Shown: positions 1 to 6,897, numbered from the stretch's first letter. The stretch: DNA of 7,239 nucleotides from Alphaproteobacteria bacterium (GCA_009920595.1 RFZR01000078.1:1-7239); one strand, 5' to 3'. Numbers and translations are program-made. The notes: generated by a model from the letters alone, not told the origin.

Positions 1-708
1 GGCCCTTTGACGCTTGTTCTGCCTTTGCGCGAGGGTGCACCGATTTCCGATTTAGCGCTTGCAGGTCATTCAAGCATTGCATTGCGCGTGCCGTCCCATC
101 CTGTGGCGCGTGCCCTTATCGAGGCCTCTCGTCGCCCTATCGCCGCGCCGTCCGCCAATCGATCAGGTCATGTGAGTCCCACTCTTGCCGAACATGTTCT
201 TGAAGATCTTGATGGGCGCATTGATGCGGTGGTGATCGGAGAAGCATCTGATGTTGGTGTGGAATCAACCATTCTCTCTCTCATTGATGAGCGCGCGGTA
301 TTGTTGCGACCGGGTGGTGTGACGCGCGCCGATCTTGCATCTGTTTTGAGGTATGAGCCTTCGCTGGTCGAACCTTCGTCAGATGAAGAGGCGCTAATCG
401 CGCCGGGTCTTTTGAAATCTCATTACGCACCAAACGCGTCGCTTCGTCTTGATGTGCACTCAATTCAAGAGGGTGAGGCGGCGTTGCTGTTTGGAACATT
501 CCGCCCGCAAGGCTTGGAAAAAGCGCGGCAGAGTTTCAACCTCAGTCCGCGCGGCGATCTCAAAGAGGCGGCAGCGACTTTGTTTTCCGCACTCAGGCAG
601 CTTGATCACGCTGGGGCGTCGGTCATTGCCGTCGCCCCTATTCCAGATTTCGGTTTGGGCGAGGCGCTCAGGGATCGCTTGCAGCGCGCGGCCGCGCCGC
701 GTGAGTGA
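1..708 (+). CDS. sua5: L-threonylcarbamoyladenylate synthase, Sua5 type (5'-truncated by window edge)
   Basis: Cytoplasmic enzyme of the Sua5/YrdC/TsaC family. It makes threonylcarbamoyl-AMP from threonine, bicarbonate and ATP, the first step of t6A formation at position 37 of ANN-decoding tRNAs. The frame is open from base 1, where the codons read GPLTLVLP, a conserved YrdC-domain segment, so the real start lies outside and the TTG at 7 is internal. Visible in the 235-residue remnant: SAN-x-SG-x-x-SPT (about residues 51-61), VESTI (87-91), RPG (103-105), then a linker and the C-terminal Sua5 domain opening with APGLLKSHYAP (134-144). That domain separates the longer Sua5 type from short TsaC. 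Full-length relatives are about 320-330 residues, so roughly 85-95 N-terminal residues, including the KxR substrate-binding motif, are missing. No defect is seen in the visible part. Neighbouring lysR starts 84 bp downstream and need not be co-transcribed. Confidence 0.93.
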   Translation, partial: GPLTLVLPLREGAPISDLALAGHSSIALRVPSHPVARALIEASRRPIAAPSANRSGHVSPTLAEHVLEDLDGRIDAVVIGEASDVGVESTILSLIDERAVLLRPGGVTRADLASVLRYEPSLVEPSSDEEALIAPGLLKSHYAPNASLRLDVHSIQEGEAALLFGTFRPQGLEKARQSFNLSPRGDLKEAAATLFSALRQLDHAGASVIAVAPIPDFGLGEALRDRLQRAAAPRE

Positions 709-715
709 GAATCTT

Positions 716-730
716 GCCTGATATTCAGGC
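716..730 (+). terminator. Small hairpin after sua5, possible weak terminator
   Basis: GCCTGA (716-721) and TCAGGC (725-730) form a perfect 6 bp stem with a 3-nt TAT loop, beginning 8 bases after the sua5 stop codon. The following bases (TTGCTCTTTC) are only moderately T-rich, so this is a poor intrinsic terminator. It may be a weak terminator, an mRNA 3'-end-protecting hairpin, or chance. Confidence 0.3.
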
Positions 731-751
731 TTGCTCTTTCATCGACGCACA

Positions 752-766
752 TTCATTATTAGTGAA
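752..766. promoter_or_regulatory. LysR-type T-N11-A dyad upstream of lysR
   Basis: TTCA (752-755) and TGAA (763-766) are inverted around a 7-nt AT-rich centre. This contains the T-N11-A arrangement typical of LysR-family operators. It lies 26 bp before the start codon of the LysR-type gene, where autoregulatory sites are common. The dyad is short and AT-rich, so it could be chance. No convincing -35/-10 pair is visible in the same 84 bp spacer. Confidence 0.25.
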
Positions 767-792
767 ATCAAGTTTTTCTTGCAGGGCCGCAA

Positions 793-1704
793 ATGAACCA
801 CGTCGCTTGGGATGATTTTCGCTTGGTCAAAGCGATAGCCGATACGCGCTCATTGAATGGTGCGGCGGCGATCTTGAACATCAATCATTCGACCGCTTTT
901 CGTCGATTGACGGATTTGGAAAAGCGACTCGGCACCGTGCTCTTTGAGCGTCATCGTACGGGTTACGCGCTAACACCTGCGGGTGATGAAATGGCGCAAC
1001 TGGCCTCGCGCATGGATGATGATGTTGAATCCTTCATGCGCAAATTAGCGGGACAAAGTTTGATCCCGACAGGTGAATTGCGTGTGACCACAAATGACAC
1101 TTTGCTTGTCTATTTGTTGATGCCGGTTTTTGCCGCCTTTCGTCGCGCCTTTCCCACCATCAATCTTGATATCGTACTCACCAATCAACCGCTTAATCTT
1201 TCAAAGCGCGATGCGGATATCGCGATTCGTGCAACCGATAATCCGCCTGAGACTCTTGTTGGTCGTCGCATCTGCGGATTGAACTGGGCGATCTATGGAT
1301 TGAAGAGCGAGTTTCCTGATGCGGTTCATGGTGTGCATCCAGAGCTAGACAGTTTGGCGTCGCGGATTTGGGTGTCGCTCGGCGATCAGCTCGGGCATAT
1401 TCGAGCGGTGCGTTATGTGCATGAACGCGTGCCTCAAGAGCAAATTGCAATCAAGATCAATACAGTGCTTGGTTTAACAGAGGCGGTAGAAGAAGGCATC
1501 GGCATCGGACCTTTGCCTTGTCTGATTGCTGATCGTCGTGAGAAGCTTGTACGGTTAAGCGATCCCAATCCTGATTTTGCAACGGGGCTGTGGTTGCTCA
1601 CACATCCTGATTTGCGTGCCTCGCCGCGCGTGCGCGCATTTCTTGATGTGGCAGCGGGTGAGTTAGCGAAACTCAAGCCTTTGATTGAAGGGACTAGGGT
1701 GTAG
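793..1704 (+). CDS. LysR-family transcriptional regulator
   Basis: A 303-residue LysR-type regulator of normal family length (about 290-310). Residues 1-65 form the winged helix-turn-helix DNA-binding domain: FRLVKAIADTRSLNGAAAILNINHSTAFRRLTDLEKRLG runs in two pieces (9-27 and 28-47), followed by the typical LFERHRTGYALTPAGDEM wing (50-67). A linker helix leads to the periplasmic-binding-protein-like effector domain from about residue 93 (TGELRVTT) to 290, including DADIAIR (140-146) and the GIGIGPLP stretch (235-242). The subgroup resembles CrgA/YafC-like regulators that often read xAxR-type signatures. The effector is unknown. The ATG at 793 is preceded by CAGGG with a 6-nt gap, a modest ribosome binding site. 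The gene converges on acuI and overlaps the heptamer inverted repeat at its stop codon. LysR proteins usually control adjacent genes, but the convergent arrangement makes control of the acuI-MFS pair only a guess. Confidence 0.92.
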   Translation: MNHVAWDDFRLVKAIADTRSLNGAAAILNINHSTAFRRLTDLEKRLGTVLFERHRTGYALTPAGDEMAQLASRMDDDVESFMRKLAGQSLIPTGELRVTTNDTLLVYLLMPVFAAFRRAFPTINLDIVLTNQPLNLSKRDADIAIRATDNPPETLVGRRICGLNWAIYGLKSEFPDAVHGVHPELDSLASRIWVSLGDQLGHIRAVRYVHERVPQEQIAIKINTVLGLTEAVEEGIGIGPLPCLIADRREKLVRLSDPNPDFATGLWLLTHPDLRASPRVRAFLDVAAGELAKLKPLIEGTRV

Positions 1705-1763
1705 GGTGTAGGGCTTAGGAATCATTTAAAAACTACTGCCTACACCCTAATCCCTACACCCTA
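1695..1763. repeat. Imperfect inverted repeat built from TAGGGNN heptamers
   Basis: The left arm (1695-1719) reads as tandem heptamers TAGGGTG, TAGGGTG, TAGGGCT, then TAGG. The right arm (1739-1763), read on the minus strand, is TAGGGTG, TAGGGAT, TAGGGTG, then TAGG. The arms match at 21 of 25 positions, including a perfect outer 12 bp, and flank a 19-nt A/T-rich spacer. The lysR stop codon (1702-1704) lies within the left arm, and the acuI stop is 4 bp beyond the right arm. Transcripts from either side could fold into a long hairpin, so it could separate the convergent genes. No U-tract follows either arm, so it is not a classic intrinsic terminator. It also resembles dispersed REP-like palindromes. 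Confidence 0.85.
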
Positions 1764-1767
1764 TCTT

Positions 1768-2754
1768 TCACATCTCCACAACAACACGCCCGCGAATTTG
1801 ACCTTTCAAAATCGTGGCGGCAGTTTCGATGACGGTATTAAAGGGAATTGTTTTTGTCATTGAGGCGAGGAGCGAGTGATCAAGATCGCTTGCTAGTCGC
1901 TTCCAGGCTTCAAGGCGCAAAGCCATTGGACACATCACGCTGTCGATACCGAGAAGCGCGACACCACGCAAAATAAAGGGCGCGACGCTGGTCGGTAAAT
2001 CCATGCCTTGTGCAAGGCCACAAGCTGCAATTGCCCCATGCGCTTTGGTTTGCGCCAACACATTGGCAAGCGTATGAGAGCCGACAGAATCAATGCCTGC
2101 AACCCAACGTTCTTTGCCAAGTGGGCGACCGGGTTCGGACAGTTCTTTACGATCAATGATTTCTGCGGCACCGAGTTTTTTGAGATAGTCGGCTTCTTCA
2201 ACGCGACCCGTTGAGGCAATCACATGCCATCCCGCTTTTTTCAAAAGCGCGATCGCTACCGAACCCACACCACCTGCAGCACCGGTAACGATGGCCGCAC
2301 CGTCCGAGGGTTTGAGGCCATGTTTTTCAAGCGCGAGAACGGAGAGCATCGCGGTATAACCCGCAGTGCCAATTGCCATCACATCATGCGCGCTCATGCC
2401 TGAAGGAATTTTTACAAGCCAATCGCCTTTGACGCGCGCTTTTTCCGCGTAGCCACCATAATGCGTTTCAGAAAGACCATAACCATTAAGAAGAACAGCA
2501 TCACCACTTTTGAAATTCGGATGCGACGAGCTTTCGACAACACCTGCAAAATCAATACCGGCGATCATCGGAAATTTACGCGGAACTGCCGATTTTGCAG
2601 AAAGAACAAGACCATCTTTATAATTGATTGTTGAATGCGAGACACGCACAACAACATCACCGTCCATAAGATCATTTTCAGAGAGGGTGGACCATGCCAC
2701 ATGTTGCGCGCCCGCTTCATCTTTGGTGACCATGACCGCTTTGAATGATGACAT
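1768..2754 (-). CDS. acuI: Acrylyl-CoA reductase (NADPH), AcuI/YhdH-type MDR oxidoreductase
   Basis: Cytoplasmic, zinc-independent medium-chain dehydrogenase/reductase. Family members AcuI and YhdH reduce toxic acryloyl-CoA to propionyl-CoA with NADPH, in acrylate/DMSP and 3-hydroxypropionate metabolism or as a detoxification step. The 328-residue product matches the usual 320-330. Family signatures: STINYKDGL (41-49), GIDFAGVV (66-73), HPNFKSGDAVLLNGYGLSE split across 78-96, HYGGYAEKARV (98-108), the Rossmann loop TGAAGGVGSVA (157-167), ASTGR for NADPH phosphate binding (180-184), CGLAQG (245-250), and a C-terminal KGQIRGRVVV. The start at 2754 is preferred over the upstream ATG at 2808. It has a good AAGGGG ribosome binding site 8 nt away and the protein begins with the family's SSFKAV, whereas the longer form would overlap the MFS gene. 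It lies 50 bp downstream of that transporter on the same strand, probably in one operon. Substrate is inferred from family resemblance. Confidence 0.9.
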   Translation of the reverse strand: MSSFKAVMVTKDEAGAQHVAWSTLSENDLMDGDVVVRVSHSTINYKDGLVLSAKSAVPRKFPMIAGIDFAGVVESSSHPNFKSGDAVLLNGYGLSETHYGGYAEKARVKGDWLVKIPSGMSAHDVMAIGTAGYTAMLSVLALEKHGLKPSDGAAIVTGAAGGVGSVAIALLKKAGWHVIASTGRVEEADYLKKLGAAEIIDRKELSEPGRPLGKERWVAGIDSVGSHTLANVLAQTKAHGAIAACGLAQGMDLPTSVAPFILRGVALLGIDSVMCPMALRLEAWKRLASDLDHSLLASMTKTIPFNTVIETAATILKGQIRGRVVVEM

Positions 2755-2804
2755 GAGAAAACCCCTTTTGGATTTGTAATTGATTATGAGCGATGAGCGC
2801 GCAT

Positions 2805-4043
2805 TCACGCAACTTGTTCAGCCGGTCTGATGACGGCTTTTTCCCTGATCGGAAGATTGATGGCAGCCGACGCAACACCCAAGGCGACACTGAGCCACCA
2901 GACAATCTGATAAGAGCCCGAAGATTCATAAAGAATGCCGCCGAGCCACACGCCGAGAAAGCCACCAACTTGATGAGAAAAGAACGCGAAGCCGTAAAGC
3001 ATCGCGAGATAACGCGTGCCAAACATGAGAGCGACAAGCGCAGATGTCGGCGGCACGGTTGAAAGCCACAAAAGCCCCATCACAAAACCAAAGAGCATCG
3101 CCGTTGTTGGCGAAGCGGGAATGAGGATGAATGCGATAACCGCAAGCGAACGACCAAAATAAATGATCGAGAGAATATAGCGTTTCGGCATGCGACCTGA
3201 AAGCCATCCGGCAGTGAGTGAGCCCACTGCATTGGCCAGACCAATAATCGCGAGTGTCCATCCGCCAACCCATGCGGGCATACCAATGTCTTTGAGATAA
3301 GCGGGCATATGCGCGGTGATAAAGGCCAATTGAAATCCGCACGTGAAAAAGCCAAGCACAAGCAGCACATAGCTTTTATGTTGAAAGGCTTCGCTCAGCG
3401 CTTGTTTGATGGATTGACTAGGACCCGACGCATTGGATTTTGAAAGAGCACGTGTAGAAAGTGGGATCGATAAAGGCAGAACGGCCAGCATTGTAAAAGC
3501 GAAGACAAGCAAGGTCTGATGCCAACCAATTGTTTCAATGAGCGCTGCGCCAATCGGTGGAAATAGAAATTGACCGAATGAGCCGGCAGCGGTTCCTGCG
3601 CCAAAGGCTAGCCCACGCCATTGTTCAGGCAGCAATTTGCCAAAGGCCCCGAGGATCAAATTAAATGAAGCACCGGAAAGGCCCAAACCAATCATAACGC
3701 CCGCACCGAGTGTAATCGTTGTTTGCGTCGAGCCGAAGGCCATCAGCACAAGACCGCCTGCATAAAGCAATCCACCGAGCATGATCATCCGGATTGTTCC
3801 GAACCGATCGGCAAGCGCGCCCGCAAAAGGTTGGCCAACACCCCAAAGCAAATTTTGGATGGCGATGGCGAATGAAAACGAATCGCGTCCCCAGCCGAAT
3901 TCGCTTGTCATAGGCAATTGAAAGAGGCCGATCGAGGCACGGGGACCAAAAGTGAGAAGGCCAATCAGGCATCCACAAATGACAATCAACGCAGGCGAGG
4001 CGGAGCGAGCGGCCGAGCCGGGTGAAGGATCTGTCGAGGTCAT
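2805..4043 (-). CDS. MFS transporter, 12 transmembrane helices (monocarboxylate-permease-like)
   Basis: Inner-membrane secondary transporter of the major facilitator superfamily, 412 residues. Helices are predicted by eye at about 17-36, 55-76, 86-104, 108-130, 145-168, 172-193, 223-245, 256-280, 287-308, 313-335, 345-372 and 378-397, with a hydrophilic loop at 194-222 between the two six-helix halves. MFS motif A appears as GALADRFGTIR (75-85) after helix 2, with a weaker copy GWLSGRMPKR (279-288) after helix 8. The FGPRASIGLFQLPMTSEFGW segment (32-51) recalls MCT/oxalate-formate-antiporter-like bacterial permeases, which suggests but does not prove an organic-acid substrate. The start at 4043 is chosen over 4094 because AAAAGG lies 7 nt upstream and the extra 17 residues would be an atypical charged extension. 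It is likely the first gene of an operon with acuI and is divergent from ppdK. Confidence 0.88.
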   Translation of the reverse strand: MTSTDPSPGSAARSASPALIVICGCLIGLLTFGPRASIGLFQLPMTSEFGWGRDSFSFAIAIQNLLWGVGQPFAGALADRFGTIRMIMLGGLLYAGGLVLMAFGSTQTTITLGAGVMIGLGLSGASFNLILGAFGKLLPEQWRGLAFGAGTAAGSFGQFLFPPIGAALIETIGWHQTLLVFAFTMLAVLPLSIPLSTRALSKSNASGPSQSIKQALSEAFQHKSYVLLVLGFFTCGFQLAFITAHMPAYLKDIGMPAWVGGWTLAIIGLANAVGSLTAGWLSGRMPKRYILSIIYFGRSLAVIAFILIPASPTTAMLFGFVMGLLWLSTVPPTSALVALMFGTRYLAMLYGFAFFSHQVGGFLGVWLGGILYESSGSYQIVWWLSVALGVASAAINLPIREKAVIRPAEQVA

Positions 4044-4271
4044 GGAAGTGCCTTTTTTGAATCTAGGCTCTTTATAGCGTTTTTGCGGTGCCAATGCGAG
4101 TATTCAGCAAAGAAATTGCGCAATCTCAGGCATCCAATGCTTATCATATGCAGATTTTTTGGAGCGATCATGGGCTTTTCCAAGGATTTAGCCTTGAGTT
4201 GATGTTGCTTTTTCGGGGTCGATCCGTCATGGAACAGCCACAATCTCGCACCTGCGAAAAGGAACGGCGCG
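4044..4271. promoter_or_regulatory. Divergent intergenic region between the MFS gene and ppdK
   Basis: This 228 bp spacer must hold the promoters for both divergent genes. For the minus-strand transporter a TATAAA-like -10 can be read at 4076-4071, but no properly spaced -35 is evident. A perfect 10 bp palindrome ATTGCGCAAT lies at 4115-4124 and could be an operator. A small hairpin CAAGG/CCTTG (4181-4185 and 4192-4196, 6-nt loop) would lie in a ppdK leader. AAAAGGA at 4257-4263 is the ppdK ribosome binding site, 8 nt before its ATG. No short gene is convincing here. Confidence 0.5.
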
Positions 4272-6887
4272 ATGGCGAAGTGGGTCTATACGTTTGGGGA
4301 CGGACGGGCCGAAGGCCAGTCCACAATGCGCAATCTCCTCGGCGGCAAAGGAGCCAATCTGGCTGAGATGAGCAATCTCGGATTGCCTGTTCCGCCCGGC
4401 TTCACCATCACGACTGAAGTCTGCACTTATTATTATGATCACGGCAAAACCTATCCCGCAGAACTTGAAGCGGAAGTGACGAAAGCGCTTGAGCATATTG
4501 GCGCGCTGACCGGCAAAGGTTTTGGTGATCGTGAAAATCCCCTGCTTGTGTCGGTGCGTTCGGGCGCGCGCGCGTCAATGCCTGGGATGATGGATACGGT
4601 TTTGAATTTGGGCCTCAATGACGTGACCGTTGAAGCGCTTGCAAAAGGCGCGGGCGATGCACGCTTTGCGTGGGATTCATATCGCCGCTTCATTCAGATG
4701 TATTCGGATGTGGTGCTTGGCGTTGATCATTATCACTTCGAAGACATTCTTGAATCAACGAAAGAGCGCAAAGGCTTCACGCTTGATACGGATCTTTCTG
4801 CCGATGAGTGGAAAGTGATTGTTGGCGAGTACAAAAAGATTGTCGAACAAGAACTCGGAAAACCTTTCCCGCAAGATCCGAAGGAACAATTATGGGGCGC
4901 GATTGGTGCCGTGTTCGGATCATGGATGAATGCGCGCGCTAATAAATATCGCGAGTTGCACAATATTCCTGCAAGCTGGGGCACGGCCGTCAATGTGCAA
5001 GCGATGGTGTTTGGCAATTTGGGCGAGACATCGGCGACCGGTGTTGCCTTCACGCGCAATCCCTCAACGGGCGAAAAGGCGCTTTACGGTGAATTTCTGA
5101 TCAATGCGCAAGGTGAAGATGTTGTCGCTGGCATTCGCACGCCGCAAGACATTACCGAAGCGGCGCGTATTGCTGCGGGTTCAGACAAGCCATCGCTCGA
5201 AAAGGCGATGCCTGAAGCCTATGCCGAATTTATTCGCATCTGCGGATTGCTCGAAGGCCATTACCGCGATGTGCAAGATGTTGAATTCACGATTGAACGC
5301 GGCAAGCTCTGGATGTTGCAAACGAGAAATGGCAAGCGCACCGCGAAAGCGGCGTTGAAGATCGCCGTTGATCTCGCGCATCAAGGATTGATCACAAAGG
5401 ATGAAGCGATTGCACGGATTGATCCCGCTTCGCTTGATCAATTACTGCATCCGACGATTGATCCGAAGGCCGAGCGTAAAGTGATGGCCACAGGCCTGCC
5501 CGCATCACCGGGTGCGGCATCGGGTGAAATTGTTCTTGATAGTGATGAAGCGGAAGCGGCAAAAGCAGCGGGCAAAAAAGTCATTCTCGTTCGCGTGGAA
5601 ACAAGCCCTGAAGACATTCATGGCATGCATGCGGCCGAAGGCATTCTCACCGCGCGTGGTGGCATGACATCACATGCCGCTGTTGTGGCGCGTGGTATGG
5701 GCAAGCCTTGCGTTTCAGGCGCGGGCACATTGAAGGTTGATATCAATGCTGGCACGGTGAGTGCGCTCGGAACGGTGCTCAAAAAAGGCGATCACATCAC
5801 GATTGATGGATCAACCGGTCAAGTGTTGATCGGTCAAGTGAAGATGATCGAGCCTGAACTCTCCGGTGAATTCGGAATTCTCATGGGTTGGGCGGACGCG
5901 CAGCGCCGCATGAAAGTGCGCACCAATGCGGAGACACCGCTTGATGCGAAAACGGCGCGTGGCTTTGGCGCGGAAGGCATCGGCCTTTGCCGTACAGAAC
6001 ATATGTTCTTCGAAGGCGAACGAATTGTTGCCGTGCGCGAGATGATTTTGGCTGATGATACAAAAGGCCGCCGCGCAGCGCTTGCAAAATTATTGCCGAT
6101 GCAGCGCAATGATTTCATCGAGCTTTTCACAATTATGTCAGGCCTTCCGGTGACGATCCGTTTGCTTGATCCGCCTCTGCATGAATTCTTGCCGCATTCG
6201 GACGAAGAAATTGCCGAAGTGGCGAAGGCAATGAATGCATCTCCTGAAAAGCTTCGTGCGCGTGCACTCGAGCTTCATGAATTTAATCCGATGCTCGGTT
6301 TCCGGGGATGCCGTCTCGCTGTGGCCTATCCTGAAATTGCGGAGATGCAGGCACGTGCAATTTTTGAAGCTGCTGTGGAAGCGGCCAACAAGACCGGGAA
6401 AGCCGTTATCCCCGAAGTGATGGTGCCGCTTGTGATGGCGAAGCCCGAACTTGATTTTGTCAAAGCGCGTATTGATGCGATGGCGAATGAAGTCAAAAAA
6501 GAAACGGGTGCCGAATTCACGTATCAAGTCGGCACCATGATTGAATTGCCGCGCGCGGCGTTGCGGGCAGCTGAAATTGCGCAATCTGCTGAATTCTTTT
6601 CATTCGGTACAAATGATTTGACGCAAACAACGCTCGGCATCAGTCGCGATGATGCGGCGTCCTTTTTGGGATCCTATACAGCGGCGGGACTCTTGCCGTC
6701 AGATCCTTTCGTGACGCTTGATCAAGACGGTGTCGGCGAACTTGTGAAATTGGCTGCCGAACGCGGACGCTCAACGCGTCCCTCGATCAAGCTGGGCATA
6801 TGTGGTGAACATCGTCGTCGCCGGCTAAGCCCCGCGGTCCACGCCAACAAAAAGGGCCCCGTCATGGGGCCCTTTTCTTTTGCCTAG
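4272..6887 (+). CDS. ppdK: Pyruvate, phosphate dikinase, 3' end replaced by unrelated sequence
   Basis: PPDK interconverts pyruvate, ATP and phosphate with PEP, AMP and pyrophosphate. It is cytoplasmic and supports PEP formation or PPi-linked glycolysis. The ATG at 4272 gives the family's typical MAKWVYTFGDG start. Domains: N-terminal ATP-grasp nucleotide-binding region (about 1-360, with GGKGANLAEM 24-33, SVRSGARASMPGMMDT 94-109, QTRNGKRT 350-357); the phosphohistidine domain with GGMTSHAAVVARGMGKPCV (463-481, His468 the phosphorylated residue); and the C-terminal PEP/pyruvate barrel (about 530 onward) with GLCRTEHMFF (571-580), GFRGCR (676-681), MIELPRAAL (756-764), FGTNDLTQTTLG (778-789) and catalytic Cys844 in ICGEH. 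Family members continue GGDP and end about 40 residues later, near 885-895. Here homology stops at His847 (codon at 6810-6812), followed by 24 unrelated residues read through a terminator hairpin to a TAG at 6885. The barrel is therefore incomplete and the product probably inactive if real. The break coincides with a rise in GC and is best explained by a chimeric join; treat the true gene as running beyond this point in its own genome. Confidence 0.9.
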   Translation: MAKWVYTFGDGRAEGQSTMRNLLGGKGANLAEMSNLGLPVPPGFTITTEVCTYYYDHGKTYPAELEAEVTKALEHIGALTGKGFGDRENPLLVSVRSGARASMPGMMDTVLNLGLNDVTVEALAKGAGDARFAWDSYRRFIQMYSDVVLGVDHYHFEDILESTKERKGFTLDTDLSADEWKVIVGEYKKIVEQELGKPFPQDPKEQLWGAIGAVFGSWMNARANKYRELHNIPASWGTAVNVQAMVFGNLGETSATGVAFTRNPSTGEKALYGEFLINAQGEDVVAGIRTPQDITEAARIAAGSDKPSLEKAMPEAYAEFIRICGLLEGHYRDVQDVEFTIERGKLWMLQTRNGKRTAKAALKIAVDLAHQGLITKDEAIARIDPASLDQLLHPTIDPKAERKVMATGLPASPGAASGEIVLDSDEAEAAKAAGKKVILVRVETSPEDIHGMHAAEGILTARGGMTSHAAVVARGMGKPCVSGAGTLKVDINAGTVSALGTVLKKGDHITIDGSTGQVLIGQVKMIEPELSGEFGILMGWADAQRRMKVRTNAETPLDAKTARGFGAEGIGLCRTEHMFFEGERIVAVREMILADDTKGRRAALAKLLPMQRNDFIELFTIMSGLPVTIRLLDPPLHEFLPHSDEEIAEVAKAMNASPEKLRARALELHEFNPMLGFRGCRLAVAYPEIAEMQARAIFEAAVEAANKTGKAVIPEVMVPLVMAKPELDFVKARIDAMANEVKKETGAEFTYQVGTMIELPRAALRAAEIAQSAEFFSFGTNDLTQTTLGISRDDAASFLGSYTAAGLLPSDPFVTLDQDGVGELVKLAAERGRSTRPSIKLGICGEHRRRRLSPAVHANKKGPVMGPFSFA
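6808..6828 (+). other. Possible 3' end of an unidentified gene belonging to the right-hand DNA
   Basis: Reading one frame off ppdK gives NIVVAG followed by TAA (6826-6828). The GC-rich codons fit the right-hand composition, and a terminator begins 22 bp later, which is where a plus-strand gene convergent with the ExuT-like MFS would be expected to end. Only a handful of codons are present, so the gene cannot be identified and this may be coincidence. Confidence 0.25.
6850..6876. terminator. Strong intrinsic (bidirectional) terminator
   Basis: AAAAGGGCCCC (6850-6860) and GGGGCCCTTTT (6866-6876) form a perfect 11 bp stem with a 5-nt GTCAT loop, GC-rich at the top. On the plus strand the T-tract continues TTTTCTTTT to 6881; on the minus strand it reads TTTTT then GTTGG. 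It lies 21 bp beyond the stop codon of the minus-strand MFS gene and is well placed to end transcription of it and of a convergent plus-strand gene. Confidence 0.85.
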
Positions 6888-6897
6888 CCGGCGGACC

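Noticed and set aside
2755..2808. 18-residue N-terminal extension of the acuI product (start at 2808)
   Set aside because: It would overlap the MFS stop region, is not family-like, and the ATG at 2754 has a much better ribosome binding site.
4044..4094. 17-residue N-terminal extension of the MFS transporter (start at 4094)
   Set aside because: A basic stretch before a hydrophilic tail, not typical of the family; the internal ATG at 4043 has AAAAGG at correct spacing.
4080..4104. Sigma-54-like TTGGCAC on the minus strand upstream of the MFS gene
   Set aside because: The GG and downstream GC are 12 nt apart rather than the required 10, and no TTGC element follows.
4040..4243. 67-residue minus-strand frame in the MFS/ppdK spacer
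   Set aside because: No recognisable domain, no clear ribosome binding site, runs into the transporter start, and occupies the region expected to hold promoters.
4088..4366. 92-residue plus-strand frame overlapping the start of ppdK
   Set aside because: Overlaps the conserved ppdK N-terminus in another frame, with no domain signature.
6138..6584. 148-residue minus-strand frame inside ppdK
   Set aside because: Antisense shadow of a strongly conserved part of PPDK; composition rich in H, R and F with no domain.
6813..6887. The 24-residue PPDK tail as a novel C-terminal domain
   Set aside because: It is low-complexity read-through of GC-rich intergenic DNA and a terminator stem-loop, not a plausible domain.
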